NCBI GenBank assembly: GCA_963699015.1
Contig: CAVOSX010000002.1
Location: 620,001 to 684,000, forward strand
Length of the DNA: 64,000 nt
Source of the DNA: PALSA-505 sp963699015
GTDB taxonomy: Bacteria > Actinomycetota > Actinomycetes > Streptosporangiales > Streptosporangiaceae
Direction: 5' to 3'
Shown here: one piece after another, positions 17,125-26,105 of the stretch
Layout: each line of letters begins with the position of its first letter
How positions within the stretch are numbered: the first letter of the stretch is position 1
Position numbers and translations under genes: made by a program
The notes under the pieces: model-generated
Seen by the model: the letters and a program-made list of their open reading frames with translations, nothing else
Told to the model about the DNA's origin: nothing
The model's database searches: none

Positions 17125-18877
17125 GTGACCGAATCACCGTCGCCAGGCGCCGTTTTCCGGGCCGCCCGCGATCTCCTGCTCCGCTACCGCGAGGACTATC
17201 CGACCGCCCGCAGGGAGTTCGGCTGGCCACGGCTCGAACGGTTCAACTGGGCGCTGGACTGGTTCGACGTCGTCGCGGCCGAGCACCCGGAGCGCGACGC
17301 GCTGCGGATCACCGCCGAAGGCGGCCGCGACGTCCGGCTGAGCTACGCGGAGCTGTCCGCCCGGTCCAGCCAGGTCGCGAACTGGCTGCGCGACCTGGGC
17401 GTCCGGCGCGGCGACCGGGTGCTGCTCATGCTGGGCAACATCGCACCGCTGTGGGAGGTCATACTGGCCGCCATCAAGTGCGGGGCGGTGATCATCCCGG
17501 CCAGCACCCTGCTCGGTCCCGGTGACATCACCGACCGGATCACCCGGGGCGACGTCCGGCACGTGATCACCGAATCGGCGCAGGCGCCGAAGTGCGGCGG
17601 CGTGGCGGGGGCACGGTGGACGCCGATCGCGGTAGGTGAGCCGGCCGACGGCTGGCTGAGCTACGACGACGCGTTCGCCGCCGCGCCGCGGTACACGCCG
17701 GACGGGGTGACCCTGGCCGGCGACCCGCTGCTGCTGTACTTCACCTCAGGGACCACGGCCCAGCCCAAGCTGGTCGAGCACACCCACGCCTCCTACCCGG
17801 CCGGCCACCTGTCCACCATGTACTGGCTCGGCCTGCAGCCCGGCGACGTCCACCTCAACGTCTCCTCCCCCGGCTGGGCAAAGCACGCGTGGTCAAACGT
17901 GTTCGCTCCGTGGAACGCCGCCGCGACCGTGATGGTGCTCGGACACGAGCGGTTCTCGGTCGAACGCGCTGCTCGCGGCCATCCCGGGCTGCGGCATCAG
18001 CTCGCTGTGCGCGCCGCCGACGGTGTGGCGGATGCTGATCCAGTCCGACCTGTCCGGCTGCGACACGGCGAGCCTGCGCGAGTGCACGTCGGCCGGGGAA
18101 CCGCTCAACCCGGAGGTGATCGAGCAGGTCCGGCGGGCCTGGGGGATTACGGTACGGGACGGTTACGGGCAGACCGAGACGACCGCGCAGATAGGCAACC
18201 CGCCGGGCCAGGAGGTCAGGCTGGGGTCGATGGGCCGACCGCTGCCCGGGTACACCGTGGTACTGGTCGATCCGCTGACCGGCGTGCCGGGCAAGGAGGG
18301 CGAGATCTGCCTGCCCGCCGAGCCGCCGGCCGCGCGCCCGGCCGGGCTGATGACCGGTTACCGCGGCGACCCGCAGCAGGCGGCCGCGGCCATGCGCGAC
18401 GGGTATTACCACACCGGTGACGTGGCGGCCACCGACGTCGACGGCTACATCACCTACGTCGGCAGGACCGACGATGTATTCAAGGCGAGTGATTACCGGA
18501 TCTCGCCGTTCGAGCTGGAGAGCGTGCTGATCGAGCACGAGGCGGTGGCCGAGGCCGCGGTGGTGCCCTCGCCCGACCCGCTGCGGCTCGCAGTGCCCAA
18601 GGCGTACCTGACGCTGGTGGCCGGGGTCGGGCCGTCGGCGCCGGTGGCGGAGTCGATCCTGGCCTTCGCCCGGGAGCGGCTGGCGCCGTACAAGCGGGTG
18701 CGGCGGCTGGAGTTCGGCGAGCTGCCGAAGACGATCTCCGGCAAGATCCGCCGCGTCGAGCTGCGCGAGCAGGAAGGGCGCCGGCACGGCGCGGCCGGGC
18801 AGGCCGCGGGCACGGGACCGCGCGGCGTCACCGAGTTCTGGGAGGAGGACTTCCCCGGTCTCAAGACGGACCGGTGA
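17125..18877 (+). CDS. Acyl/aryl-CoA ligase (AMP-binding) with one-base frameshift
   Basis: An adenylate-forming CoA ligase split by a +1 indel near 17965-17971. The N-terminal half has the A3 loop YFTSGTTAQPK (residues about 205-215) and STMYWLGLQPGD...SSPGWAKHAWS; the second half, in another frame, continues LLAAIPGCGISSLCAPPTVWRML and has DGYGQTETT, HTGD, GRTDDVFKASDYRISPFE and the C-terminal SGKIRR lysine motif. Removing one base gives about 583 aa, a normal length. Sequence style is closest to medium-chain/benzoate-type ligases, so it could feed the box pathway, but no residue proves aromatic specificity. The start is GTG 17125. No stop codon occurs at the break, so an indel error is likely. 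Confidence 0.85.
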
Positions 18878-18925
18878 ACCGGCGACGGCACACGGTTACG
18901 TATCACCGGCGAGAGCAGTCCCCTG

Positions 18926-18950
18926 CTATTCCGTTGACACAACGGAATAG
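18926..18950. promoter_or_regulatory. 25-bp perfect inverted repeat, TetR-type operator candidate
   Basis: CTATTCCGTTG (18926-18936), ACA, CAACGGAATAG (18940-18950). The repeat contains TTGACA (18934-18939), a consensus -35 element. Size and symmetry resemble operators of TetR regulators of drug exporters. It lies between the convergent ends of the CoA ligase and MFS genes, where no regulator gene is present. It could alternatively be a hairpin terminator. Confidence 0.6.
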
Positions 18951-19024
18951 TGCCGCGTCCTACCTTCCCTACCGCCACACGATCAGGAAGTAACGGCGCC
19001 GCCGGCCCGCCCGCGGCGATGACG

Positions 19025-20617
19025 TCATCCTGCCGCGGGCGGCGCGGTCGCGGGCGCGGCGCCGTCCCCGGACACGCGGGTCCTGGCCGCGTGCTCCGGG
19101 GCACCGGCCTGGGGCTGCGCGCCCGGCCGGGTGAGCGGCCCGCTGCGGAACAAGATCACGGCGATGAGCGCGCCGCCGATGAAGATCGCGGCGGACCACC
19201 AGAAGGCGGTGGTGTAGCCGTGGATCAGCGCAAGCCCGGTCAGCCGCGGGCTGGGCCGGCCTGTGGACCGTGGTGGCGGCGCTGAGGTGGGCGGCGATGT
19301 AGCTGGCGACGGCGCCCGCGAAGATGGTGTTGAGCAGGGACGTGCCGACCGAGCCGCCGAGCTGCTGCCCGGTGTTGACCGTGGCGGAGGCCACGCCGGC
19401 GTCGTGCGGGCGCGACGCCGAAGGTGCCGGTGTTGAACACCGGCGCGAACACCAGGCCCAAGCGCCAGGCCGATGACCAGCAGCGAGGGCAGCACGGCGG
19501 TGGCGTAGCTGGAGTGCACGCCGATCCTGGTCAGCAAGGCCAGGCCGCCCGCGGCGAGCAGCATCCCGGTCGGCGCCAGCGGCCTGGGCCCGGTCCGGGG
19601 CATCAGCACGATGTTGGACAGGTGATCGAGGACACCATGATGCAGGCGACCATCGGCAGGAACGCCACGCCGGTGAGCACCGGCGAGAAGCCCAGGGTCT
19701 GCTGCAGGTAGTAGGTGAGGAACAAGAAGATCCCGAACATGCCCGCGGAGGCGATCAGCATGGTCAGGTAGGCGCCGCCGCGGTTGCGGTCCAGCACGAT
19801 CCGGGGCGGCAGCAGCGGCTGCGGCGCGCGGGTCTGCCGCCAGGCGAACAGGACCAGCAGGACCACCGCCGGCGGCGAGGAAACCCCAGGTCGAGGGCGC
19901 GTGCCAGCTGTGCAGCGCGGCGTTGGAGAAGCCGTAGACGATGCAGAACATGCCGCCGGAGACCAGCGCCGCGCCGGGCAGGTCCAGCCTGGGCTTTCCC
20001 GGCTGGCGGCTGGCGGCGCAGCAGCGTCGACGGCGCCGACGGCGGCGATGCCGGCGAAGATCAGGTTCACGTACAGGCACCATCGCCAGGACAGGTACTC
20101 GGTGAGCACCCCGCCCAGCAGCAGCCCGACCGCGCCGCCCGCCCCGGCGACCGCGCCGTAGACGCGCGAACGCCTTGCCGCGCTCCTCGCGGGTCGCTGA
20201 ACGTCACGGTGAGCAGCGACAGCGCCGACGGCGCGAGCAACGCCCCGAACGCGCCCTGGCAGGCCCGCGCCGCCACCAGCATGCCGAAGCTCACCGCGGC
20301 CCCGCCGACCGCGGACGCGATCGGCGAAGCCGAGCAGGCCGACCAGGAACGTCACCTTCCGGCCGAGCAGGTCAGCCGAGCTTGCCGCCCAGCAGCAGCA
20401 GGCTGCCGAACGCCAGCGCGTACGCGGTGACCACCCACTGCCGGTCCACGATGGAGAAGCCCAGCGACTTCTGCGCCGACGGCAGCGCGATGTTCATGAT
20501 CGTGGCGTCGAGAATGATCATGAGCTGCGCGAGGGCGATCACGCCCAGGATCAGCCACCGGTGATCTGCCCCGGCGGACTGGGTCCCGGGCTGCGACGCG
20601 CCGGCGGACTGGGTCAT
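19025..20617 (-). pseudogene. DHA2-family (14-TM) MFS drug exporter, multiply frameshifted
   Basis: Read leftward from ATG 20617 (GGAGG upstream), the protein is an EmrB/QacA-type exporter: WLILGVIALAQLMIILDATIMNIALP (TM1 with motif D1), VDRQWVVTAYALAF, LLGGKLG (motif A), AARACQGAFGALLAPSALSLL (motif C region), then SWRWCLYVNLIFAG, later FLTYYLQQTLGFSPVLTG and a last TM near ALIHGYTTAFWWSAAIFIGGA. The frame changes about nine times, near 20385, 20320, 20195, 20175, 20020, 19885, 19620, 19450-19410 and 19250. Most can be repaired by removing one base, and no stop codon interrupts conserved segments. It is either a poorly sequenced stretch or a recent pseudogene. It is the last gene of the ABC operon upstream (16-base gap). 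Confidence 0.8.
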
Positions 20618-20633
20618 GGCGTGACCTCCGGGA

Positions 20634-21521
20634 TCAGCTGGTGACGTCACCGCTGGTGAAGCGGGCCCAGGCGATGGAGCCGAAGATCACGATATAGACA
20701 CCGAACGACAGCAGCCCGTGCAGCAGGGTAGTGGTGTCGATCGGCGCGCGCAGCAGCGAGTCGAACGACGTCCACCAGTGCGTGGGCAGGTAGGGGTGGA
20801 CGGCCGCGAACTGCGGCACCGTGTCGGCCACGTCGCTGGCCACCACGATCACCGCCAGGGCGGCGACCGCGCCGATCGCGTGCTCGGTGAACGTGGAGAT
20901 GGCCACCCCGACGGCGCCGAACGCGGCCATCGCGCCGGCCACGTACAAGGTCACGAACAGCACCCGCAGCAGGCCCTCGGCCAGCGGCACCGTCGTGCCG
21001 GACAGCAGCGTGACCGGCCCGACAGGGAACAGCAAGACGCCGCAGATCAGCGAGACGGCCGAGATCAGCAGGGCCGCGCCCAGGCCGAACACCACGACCG
21101 ACAGGTACTTGATGCCGAGCAGCCTGGCCCGTCCGGCCGGCACCGCCAGCAGGTAGCGCAGCGTGCCGTAGCCCGCCTCGCCGGCGATGCTGTCGCCGGC
21201 CACCACGGACACGACGAGCGGCAGGACCAGCGTGAGCAAGATGGTGAGCGCGAGGAAGGTCAGGAATACCCCGTTGCCCGCCACCTGGTCGAGGAACGGC
21301 GGGCCCCCGCCATTCCCGGTGGAGGACGGCGCGGCCAGCCGCAGCGCGATCCCGATGATGATGGGTATCACCGCGACCACAGCCAGCAGGGCCAGGTTGC
21401 GCCGCCGCCGGAAGACCAGGAGCAGCTCGGAACCCAGCAGCCGGAGCCAGGCCCGGGCCGGCGACGGCAGCCTAGCCGCCGCGGCCCCCTGGCTGCGTAC
21501 TCGGACATCAGCCGGCGACAT
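20634..21521 (-). CDS. ABC-2 type transporter permease (module A)
   Basis: A 295-aa integral membrane protein with six predicted TM segments, starting with a cytoplasmic Arg-rich patch (VFRRRRN) and TM1 LALLAVVAVIPIIIGIAL. The signature SVVAGDSIAGEAGYGTLRYLLAVPAGRARLL, after TM2, is typical of ABC-2 permeases of the NatB/YhgE type, and is closely matched in the permease at 56450-57325. ATG 21521 overlaps the ATPase stop by 14 bases, so the two are translationally coupled. With the ATPase and LolA-like lipoprotein it should form an exporter or lipoprotein/peptide-handling system; the substrate is unknown. Confidence 0.88.
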   Translation of the reverse strand: MSPADVRVRSQGAAAARLPSPARAWLRLLGSELLLVFRRRRNLALLAVVAVIPIIIGIALRLAAPSSTGNGGGPPFLDQVAGNGVFLTFLALTILLTLVLPLVVSVVAGDSIAGEAGYGTLRYLLAVPAGRARLLGIKYLSVVVFGLGAALLISAVSLICGVLLFPVGPVTLLSGTTVPLAEGLLRVLFVTLYVAGAMAAFGAVGVAISTFTEHAIGAVAALAVIVVASDVADTVPQFAAVHPYLPTHWWTSFDSLLRAPIDTTTLLHGLLSFGVYIVIFGSIAWARFTSGDVTS

Positions 21522-22488
21522 CGAACCCCTCCCCGGTAAGCCCGACGAACAAGTCCTCCAGGCTCGGCCGCACCGTGGCCAGGCCACGGACCGGCACGCC
21601 AGCGTGCACGAGGTCGGCGCAGAGCCGTTCGGGCAGGAAATCACCGAGCTGGGCGGAGACCTCGGCCTCGGCCACCCGGGTGTCGGCAAGGCCGGCCTTG
21701 CCGAGCACCTCGGCGGCGGCTTGCGGGTCGGTGGTCTCCACCCGGATCCGGGCCGCGCCGGTGCGGCGCAGGCCGTCCAGGGTGTCCTGGAAGACCAGCC
21801 GGCCGGCGCGCATCACGCCCACGTGCGAGCAGATCTGCTCGACCTCGGCAAGCAGGTGCGAGGAGACGAACACGGTGGTGCCCTCGGTGGCGATCTCGCG
21901 CACCAGGGCCCGCACCTCCCTGGTGCCCTGCGGGTCCAGGCCATTGGTTGGTTCGTCCAGGATGATCAGCTCGCGCGGCTGCAGCAGGCTGGCCGCGATC
22001 GCGAGCCGCTGCTTCATGCCGAGCGAGTAGGCGCGGTACCGCTTCTTCGCCGCGGCCAGCAGCCCGACCCGGTCCAGCGCGCTGTCGATCCGCTGCCGGG
22101 CGGTGCGCGGGTCGGCAGTGCGATCGGCGGCGTCGCAGCGGGCCAGGTTCTGCTGGCCGTTCAGGAACGGGTAGAAGGCCGGCCCCTCGACCAGTGAGCC
22201 CACCCGGGGCAGCACGCGGACCGCGCCGTCCGGCATCGGCGTGCCCAGCACCTCGTGCCGGCCGCTGGTGGGGTAGATCAGGCCGAGCAGCATCCGGATC
22301 GTGGTGGTCTTGCCGGAGCCGTTCGGGCCGAGGAACCCGTAGATGCTGCCGCGCGGCACCTCCAGGTCGACGCTGTCCACCGCGAGCTGGCCGCCGCGGA
22401 ACCGCTTGGACAGGCCGGCCGACGTGATCGCCGGCCCGGCGAGCTTCCCCGCCGGGCTGGCGACCTCGGTCGTGGCCGGGCTGCTCAC
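21508..22488 (-). CDS. ABC transporter ATP-binding protein (module A)
   Basis: A 326-aa ATPase. Walker A is GPNGSGKTTT, the signature is YSLGMKQRLAIA, Walker B is ELIILDEPTNGLDPQGTRE, and the H-loop is VFVSSHLL. The C-terminal about 90 residues form the extra domain common to ABC-2 exporter ATPases (CcmA/NatA type). The start is GTG 22488, whose TG is shared with the TGA of the upstream LolA-like gene (GTGA overlap); any in-frame start further upstream would overlap that gene's 3' end. Confidence 0.92.
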   Translation of the reverse strand: MSSPATTEVASPAGKLAGPAITSAGLSKRFRGGQLAVDSVDLEVPRGSIYGFLGPNGSGKTTTIRMLLGLIYPTSGRHEVLGTPMPDGAVRVLPRVGSLVEGPAFYPFLNGQQNLARCDAADRTADPRTARQRIDSALDRVGLLAAAKKRYRAYSLGMKQRLAIAASLLQPRELIILDEPTNGLDPQGTREVRALVREIATEGTTVFVSSHLLAEVEQICSHVGVMRAGRLVFQDTLDGLRRTGAARIRVETTDPQAAAEVLGKAGLADTRVAEAEVSAQLGDFLPERLCADLVHAGVPVRGLATVRPSLEDLFVGLTGEGFDVAG

Positions 22489-23669
22489 GAGGCCCGCGCG
22501 GCGTCGGCGTAGAGCACCGAGGGGGTGACCGCCCCGACGAGGACCCGGCCGTCGCTGGTAATCAGTATGGACAGCAGGCTGGTGTGCAGCAGCCGCCCGC
22601 TGCCCCACGCGCCGTGCACGTTCGAGGCCGCCCGCGTCAGCGCGCCGAAGACCTGGGGGCCGCTGATCCCCCCGCCGGCCGAGCCGCCCGGGCCGCTCGC
22701 GGCCGACTTCGCCGCCGAGCCCGCGAGGCCGGCGGCCGACCCTGAGCCGCCTGATATCTCCGACAGCGCGGAAGCGGGCAGCACCGCCACGGTCAGCCAG
22801 TTCTTGCCCAGCAGCCGCGGAGGGGCGGTCGCGGCCTTCTGCTGCGGGACGAGCCGAGCATGGCCGGACCAGCCGTCCGGCGTGAGCGTAGCCGTCTTGA
22901 CCTTGGCGCTGGGCGGCGGGCTGAAGTCGAAGTTCGAGGCGGCGGGGCGCACGAACGAGATCGACGTGTAGCCCACCTGGAACGCGGGGTTGCGCGCGCC
23001 ACGGGGGAAGACCTGCACGCGCAGCGGCACGTTATGAGCGGCGTCGATGGCGATCCGCACCTGGCCGATGAGCGAGCCGGCGGTCTTGGGCGCGAGCACC
23101 AGCTGGTAGGCCGCCTCGCCGGCCACCGTGACGTTGCTCTGCACGGTGACCCGCGTGCTGGGCCCGACCGCGGCCAGGGCCTGCCGGGCGGCCTGCTGCG
23201 GGGTGATAGCCACAGCCGGCGCCAGCCCGTGGCTGGCCGGGTGCGCGCGGGCGGGCAGCAGGAAGCGGGTCACCGAGTTCGTGCTGCTCTGCCAGTACCA
23301 GGCGGTGCGGCCGTTCACGATGAGATCGCTCTCGCTCATCATCCCGGGCACCGCGAGCCGGAAGTGATGCGCGTCGGCGTACCAGATCCGGACCGTGTGC
23401 GAGCCGCTGAGCAGCGACGTGACCGAGGTGGGCTGGTCCATTCCCGGCAGGTCGGGCAGGCCGAGCGACGCGCTCTCCACCACGGTGCCGGTCAGCGCGG
23501 GCGCCGGCCCGGTGCGCGCGGCCACCGCGGCCAGCAGCTGTGCGGGCGTGCGTTGCGGCAGGGCCGGGCTGGCCTGGGCGGTGCTGATCAGCGCCCCGGC
23601 CATGACCGCCCCCACGGCGGCCAGCGCGCCGGCCGGCACGGCCCATCGGGCCCGGGGGGAGAATTTCAT
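22485..23669 (-). CDS. LolA/RseB-like secreted lipid-binding domain protein (module A)
   Basis: A 394-aa exported protein: signal peptide or anchor at residues about 10-33 (WAVPAGALAAVGAVMAGALI, then AQAS), then a LolA/LppX-like half-barrel with ALTGTVVESASLGLP, HTVRIWYADAHHFRLAVPG, DLIVNGRTAWYWQS and AAYQLVLAPKTAGSLIGQVRIAID. A second part has a Gly/Ser/Ala-rich linker and a C-terminal strand set (TSLLSILITSDGRVLVGAVTP). Related domains occur in LolA and in the sigma-E co-regulator RseB. It is first in the operon with ATPase and permease; a two-component system is divergent, so envelope-stress sensing is a reasonable inference. Paralogue at 58242-59356. Confidence 0.82.
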   Translation of the reverse strand: MKFSPRARWAVPAGALAAVGAVMAGALISTAQASPALPQRTPAQLLAAVAARTGPAPALTGTVVESASLGLPDLPGMDQPTSVTSLLSGSHTVRIWYADAHHFRLAVPGMMSESDLIVNGRTAWYWQSSTNSVTRFLLPARAHPASHGLAPAVAITPQQAARQALAAVGPSTRVTVQSNVTVAGEAAYQLVLAPKTAGSLIGQVRIAIDAAHNVPLRVQVFPRGARNPAFQVGYTSISFVRPAASNFDFSPPPSAKVKTATLTPDGWSGHARLVPQQKAATAPPRLLGKNWLTVAVLPASALSEISGGSGSAAGLAGSAAKSAASGPGGSAGGGISGPQVFGALTRAASNVHGAWGSGRLLHTSLLSILITSDGRVLVGAVTPSVLYADAARAS

Positions 23670-23761
23670 GAGACCTCACCTGCTGTCAGGGTAGCTCGCG
23701 TCGCAGCGGCGGAGCTTTAAGAACATCCTGCCGAACGGCCCCTGAGCCGATCCTGTGAGCC

Positions 23762-23779
23762 GCTGAGACCGCTCTCAGC
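23762..23779. promoter_or_regulatory. Inverted repeat between LolA-like operon and two-component genes
   Basis: GCTGAGA (23762-23768), CCGC, TCTCAGC (23773-23779), a perfect 7-bp inverted repeat in the 170-base divergent promoter region, 61 bases before the response regulator ATG. TGAG half-sites also occur at 23743 and 23756. A binding site for the adjacent response regulator is plausible but unproven. Confidence 0.45.
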
Positions 23780-23839
23780 CTATGGGCCCCGGCGTGAGAC
23801 ACACTGGAAAGGCGCACCGTCTGCGGAGGAGGCTCGGCC

Positions 23840-24517
23840 ATGCGCGTGCTGGTGGTAGAGGACGAGCGGAGGCTGGCTACCGCGGTCCGGCTCGGACTGC
23901 AAGCCGAGGGTTTCGTCGTCGACCTCGCGCATGACGGCGAGGACGGGCTGCACCTGGCCCGCGAGGGCGGCTACGACGCCGTGGTCCTGGACATCATGCT
24001 GCCCCGGCTGTCCGGCTACAAGGTGTGCGAGCGGCTGCGCGCGGAAGGCAACTGGGTGCCGATCCTCATCCTGTCCGCCAAGGACGGGGAGTACGACCAG
24101 GCCGACGGGCTCGACCTCGGCGCGGACGACTACCTGACCAAGCCGTTCTCCTACGTCGTGCTGGCCGCCCGGCTGCGCGCGCTGCTGCGCCGCGGCGCCG
24201 CGCCGCGGCCGGCCGTGCTGCGGGCCGGCGACCTGTCGCTGGACCCGGCCAGCCGGACGGTGCACCGGGGCCAGACCGGCATCGAGCTGACGCCGCGAGA
24301 GTTCGCCCTGCTGGAGTACCTGATGCGGCGGGCCGGGCAGGTGGTGCCCAAGACCGAGATCCTGGAGCATGTGTGGGACGCCTACGACGCGGCCGAGCTC
24401 AACGTCGTCGAGGTGTACGCCGGCTACCTGCGGCGCAAGATCGACGCGCCGTTCGGGCGGGGTGCGCTGCAGACGGTGCGCGGCGCCGGCTACCGATTGG
24501 CCGCCGATGGCGGATGA
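23840..24517 (+). CDS. OmpR/PhoB-family response regulator
   Basis: A 225-aa two-domain regulator. The receiver has the acidic pair VVEDE, phosphoacceptor Asp51 in VVLDIMLP, the conserved Thr/Ser switch region (LILSAKD) and Lys in LTKPF. The C-terminal winged helix (LTPREFALLEYLMRRAGQVVPKTEILEHVWD...VVEVYAGYLRRKI...VRGAGYRL) is of OmpR type. GGAGGAGG lies upstream of the ATG. Its stop overlaps possible starts of the kinase gene (ATGA at 24514). It is divergent from the LolA-like/ABC operon, which is its likely target. Confidence 0.95.
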   Translation: MRVLVVEDERRLATAVRLGLQAEGFVVDLAHDGEDGLHLAREGGYDAVVLDIMLPRLSGYKVCERLRAEGNWVPILILSAKDGEYDQADGLDLGADDYLTKPFSYVVLAARLRALLRRGAAPRPAVLRAGDLSLDPASRTVHRGQTGIELTPREFALLEYLMRRAGQVVPKTEILEHVWDAYDAAELNVVEVYAGYLRRKIDAPFGRGALQTVRGAGYRLAADGG

Positions 24518-24649
24518 CAAGGATTTTCTGGCGGCAGACCCCGGGTCTGCCACAGACCTGCGTCCCTCGGCCGACCCCGACCTCGCGGCCGAGCCGGGCG
24601 GACCGCCGGGCGGGCGGACGCGCCCGGCGCGGCGGCATACCCCGGGCGC

Positions 24650-26105
24650 GTGGTGGCGCGGCTGGGGCTGCGCGCACGGCTGACCCTGATCGCGTCCGCC
24701 GGGCTCGCCGTGGCCCTGGCGGCCGCCGCGCTGCTGCTGCTGACCGAGCTGGAGTCGTCGCTGACCCACGAGGTGGACAGCAACGCCAGGCAGGCCGCCA
24801 GCGAGGTCGCGAAGCTGGCCGACGCGAACCAGCTGCCCGACCCGGTGCCGTTCGGGGCGGGCACGCTGAGCGTGCAGGTGCTCGACCGGCGGGGCCACGT
24901 CGTGAACGCCACGGCGCAGGGGGATCTGCTGGTTCCGCTGCTGCGGCCGGCGGTGGCCCGCTCGATCGCCCGCAGCGGCCAGGCGGTGCAGGTGTTCGGC
25001 GGGCCGTTCGGCATCGCGGCGCCGCTGCGGGTGGTAGCGGTGCCCGCGACCGACAACCAGATCGTGGTAGCGGCTGTCTCCTACGCCCAGGTGCGCGACA
25101 GCCTGCGCCGCGGTGACCCGGGCCGTGGTGTTCGGCGCGCCGCCGTTGTTCCTGCTGCTGGCCACCGCGACCTGGCTGGTCACCGGGGCCGCGCTGCGGC
25201 CGATCGAGGAGCTGCGGCGCGGGGCGCAGGACATCACCGGTACCGCTATCGCGCGCGGCGGGACCCTGCCGGTGCCGGTGGCGCGGGACGAGGTGCACAG
25301 CCTGGCGGTGACGCTGAACGACATGCTGGCCCGGCTGGAGGCGGCCCAGCAGCGCCAGCGCGCGCTGGTGTCTGACGCCGCGCACGAGCTGCGCAGCCCG
25401 ATCGCCAGCATCCGCGCCCAGCTCGAGGTGGCGATCGACCACCCGGAAGCCGCGGAATGGCAGCAGACCGCGGGCGGCGTGCTGGCCGACACGCTCCGCC
25501 TGGCCCGGCTGGCCGAGGACCTGCTGGCCCTGGCCCGGCTGGACGAGCAGGCGGCCCGGCCGCGCCGGGGCAGGCCGGTGGACGTGGCCGCACTCGCCGA
25601 GGAGGTCTGCGCGCGCTACCCGGAGGCCCGGGTGATCGTGACGGCGCCGACGTCCGGGCCGAGCATGGTTCTGGGCGACCCCGGCGGGCTGGACCGGATG
25701 CTGGTGAACCTCGTCGACAACGCGGTGCGGTACGCGCGCAGCCGGGTGAGCGTGACCGCGGCGGCCGACGGGCCGTGGGTGCTGCTGTCGGTCTGCGACG
25801 ACGGCCCGGGCATCCCGGATGAGGATGCCGAACGGGTCTTCGACCGGTTCACCCGGCTGGACGACGCACGCAGCCGCGACCCGGCCACGGACGACGGATC
25901 GGGGCTCGGCCTGGCGATCGTCCGCGCCACCGCCACGGCGCACGGCGGCACGGCCCGGCTGGAGGATGCCGACCCGGGGCTGCGGGCGATGATCCGGCTA
26001 CCAGCGGCCCCAGGGCAGCAGCGCGGTGACCGCGATCGCGGCGAACAGCAGCGTCAGGTAGGCGATCGACAGGTGGAACAGCCGCATCGGCGCGCCCGGG
26101 CCTGA
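24650..26105 (+). CDS. Sensor histidine kinase (one-base frameshift)
   Basis: Partner kinase of the preceding regulator. From GTG 24650: TM1 (LTLIASAGLAVALAAAALLLL), a periplasmic domain of about 120 aa, then a frame change at about 25111 (one extra G) into TM2 (AVVFGAPPLFLLLATATWLV), a HAMP segment (RPIEELRRGAQDI), H-box SDAAHELRSPIA, N-box NLVDNAVRYA, and G-boxes DDGPGIPDEDAERVF and GSGLGLAIV. The true N-terminus may begin at ATG 24514 or 24507, overlapping the regulator stop, with a further indel near 24645. The last about 35 codons run antisense to the 3' end of ctaB, an unusually long convergent overlap of 108 bases. Confidence 0.85.

Noticed and set aside
19018..19029. GATGACGTCATC palindrome
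   Set aside because: It coincides with the stop codon region of the MFS gene and is short; probably coincidental.
24507..24683. 58-codon ORF overlapping the response regulator stop
   Set aside because: Better explained as the true N-terminus of the histidine kinase interrupted by a further indel near 24645 than as a separate gene.
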